Shown here: piece after piece, positions 63,839 through 64,000 of the stretch
How positions within the stretch are numbered: the first letter of the stretch is position 1
Layout of the letters: each line of letters begins with the position of its first letter
Program-made: the position numbers and the translations under genes
The notes under the pieces: model-generated
Seen by the model: only the letters and a program-made list of their open reading frames with translations
What the model was told of the DNA's origin: nothing
Databases searched by the model: none
Source of the DNA: Actinomycetes bacterium
GTDB lineage: Bacteria; Actinomycetota; Thermoleophilia; RBG-16-64-13
Direction: 5' to 3'
NCBI GenBank assembly: GCA_024637035.1
Contig: JAGXFW010000016.1
Span: 402,485-466,484 of the forward strand
DNA length: 64,000 nucleotides

Positions 63839-64000
63839 CTACCCCTGTGCCAACTCCAAAGCCTTCGCCACAGCCTCCTGGGCGTTCTCCGCATAGGCGT
63901 CGGCACCGATCTTGTCCGCCCAGTACTGGGTGACCACGGCGCCGCCCACCATGGTCTTCACCTGGTCGCGGAGGCCGGCGTCTTTCAGCATCTTCTCCAG
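63839..64000 (-). CDS. Corrinoid protein, MtbC/MtgC-like (5' part beyond window)
   Basis: Only the last 53 codons are present, ending in TAG. The translation matches the end of MtbC almost residue for residue (DQVKTMVGGAVVTQYWADK), so it is a B12-binding methyl carrier. Placed directly before the non-Pyl MttB homologue, it is its probable partner. The His-containing cobalt motif lies outside the window. Confidence 0.88.
   Translation of the reverse strand: MEKMLKDAGLRDQVKTMVGGAVVTQYWADKIGADAYAENAQEAVAKALELAQG

Overview
The window is about 64 kb of high-GC DNA with dense, mostly minus-strand operons. The order polA - rpsA - coaE - lytic transglycosylase - uvrB, the GC-rich codon use and the many GTG/TTG starts suggest an anaerobic member of the Actinomycetota. 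Tungsten-type aldehyde oxidoreductases, polyferredoxins, an HdrBC-like protein and corrinoid methyltransferases point to strict anaerobiosis. A finer placement is not possible from sequence alone. The central feature is a pyrrolysine (Pyl, amber-decoding) system together with the methylamine methyltransferases that need it.

Layout. 1-3259: branched-chain amino-acid type ABC transporter (livM partial, livH, livK). 3472-15497: housekeeping genes (leuS, lipoprotein, mgtC, uvrB, transglycosylase, coaE, rpsA, polA). 15500-24114: a nitrogen-assimilation block with a 170-bp inverted-repeat element, a stand-alone FMN glutamate-synthase-like protein, glnA, a glutamate synthase split into three genes, and an HdrBC-like protein. 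24295-29201: enolase-superfamily enzyme, radical SAM protein, MoxR and VWA genes joined at an A9 tract, and a YwiC-like membrane protein. 29375-32773: lrp-mttB-mtbB. 33273-41504: an eight-gene redox operon with two aldehyde:ferredoxin oxidoreductases (AOR), three four-cluster ferredoxins, a MoaD-like protein, an NrfD membrane subunit and a flavoprotein. 41820-57383: tetR, then on the minus strand mtmC-mtmB-permease-mtbC-mtbB-mtbA-like-pylT-pylSn-pylSc-pylB-pylC-SSS symporter-mttC-mttB. 57384-61712: a divergent control region followed by four tiny membrane proteins, an APC permease and two unknown proteins. 61702-64000: universal stress protein, an MttB homologue without Pyl, and the end of its corrinoid protein.

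How it fits together. Permeases import methylamines. MtmB, MtbB and MttB carry Pyl at an in-frame UAG and move a methyl group from mono-, di- or trimethylamine to the corrinoid proteins MtmC, MtbC and MttC. The MtbA-like enzyme passes it onward. pylT/pylSn/pylSc charge and supply the amber tRNA, and pylB/pylC make the precursor. pylD, the last biosynthetic step, is not in the window.

Most notable observations. (1) mtbC, mtbB and mtbA form one reading frame of 3114 nt interrupted only by four UAG codons and closed by UGA. (2) UAG also ends about half of all genes here, including rpsA, polA, glnA, pylSc and pylB. (3) The two mttB copies share a 40-nt block, and the two mtbB copies a 29-nt block, at fixed distances after the UAG. 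These look conserved at the nucleotide level, and the mttB block is absent from the paralogue without Pyl. (4) moxR and the VWA gene appear joined by slippage on nine adenines.
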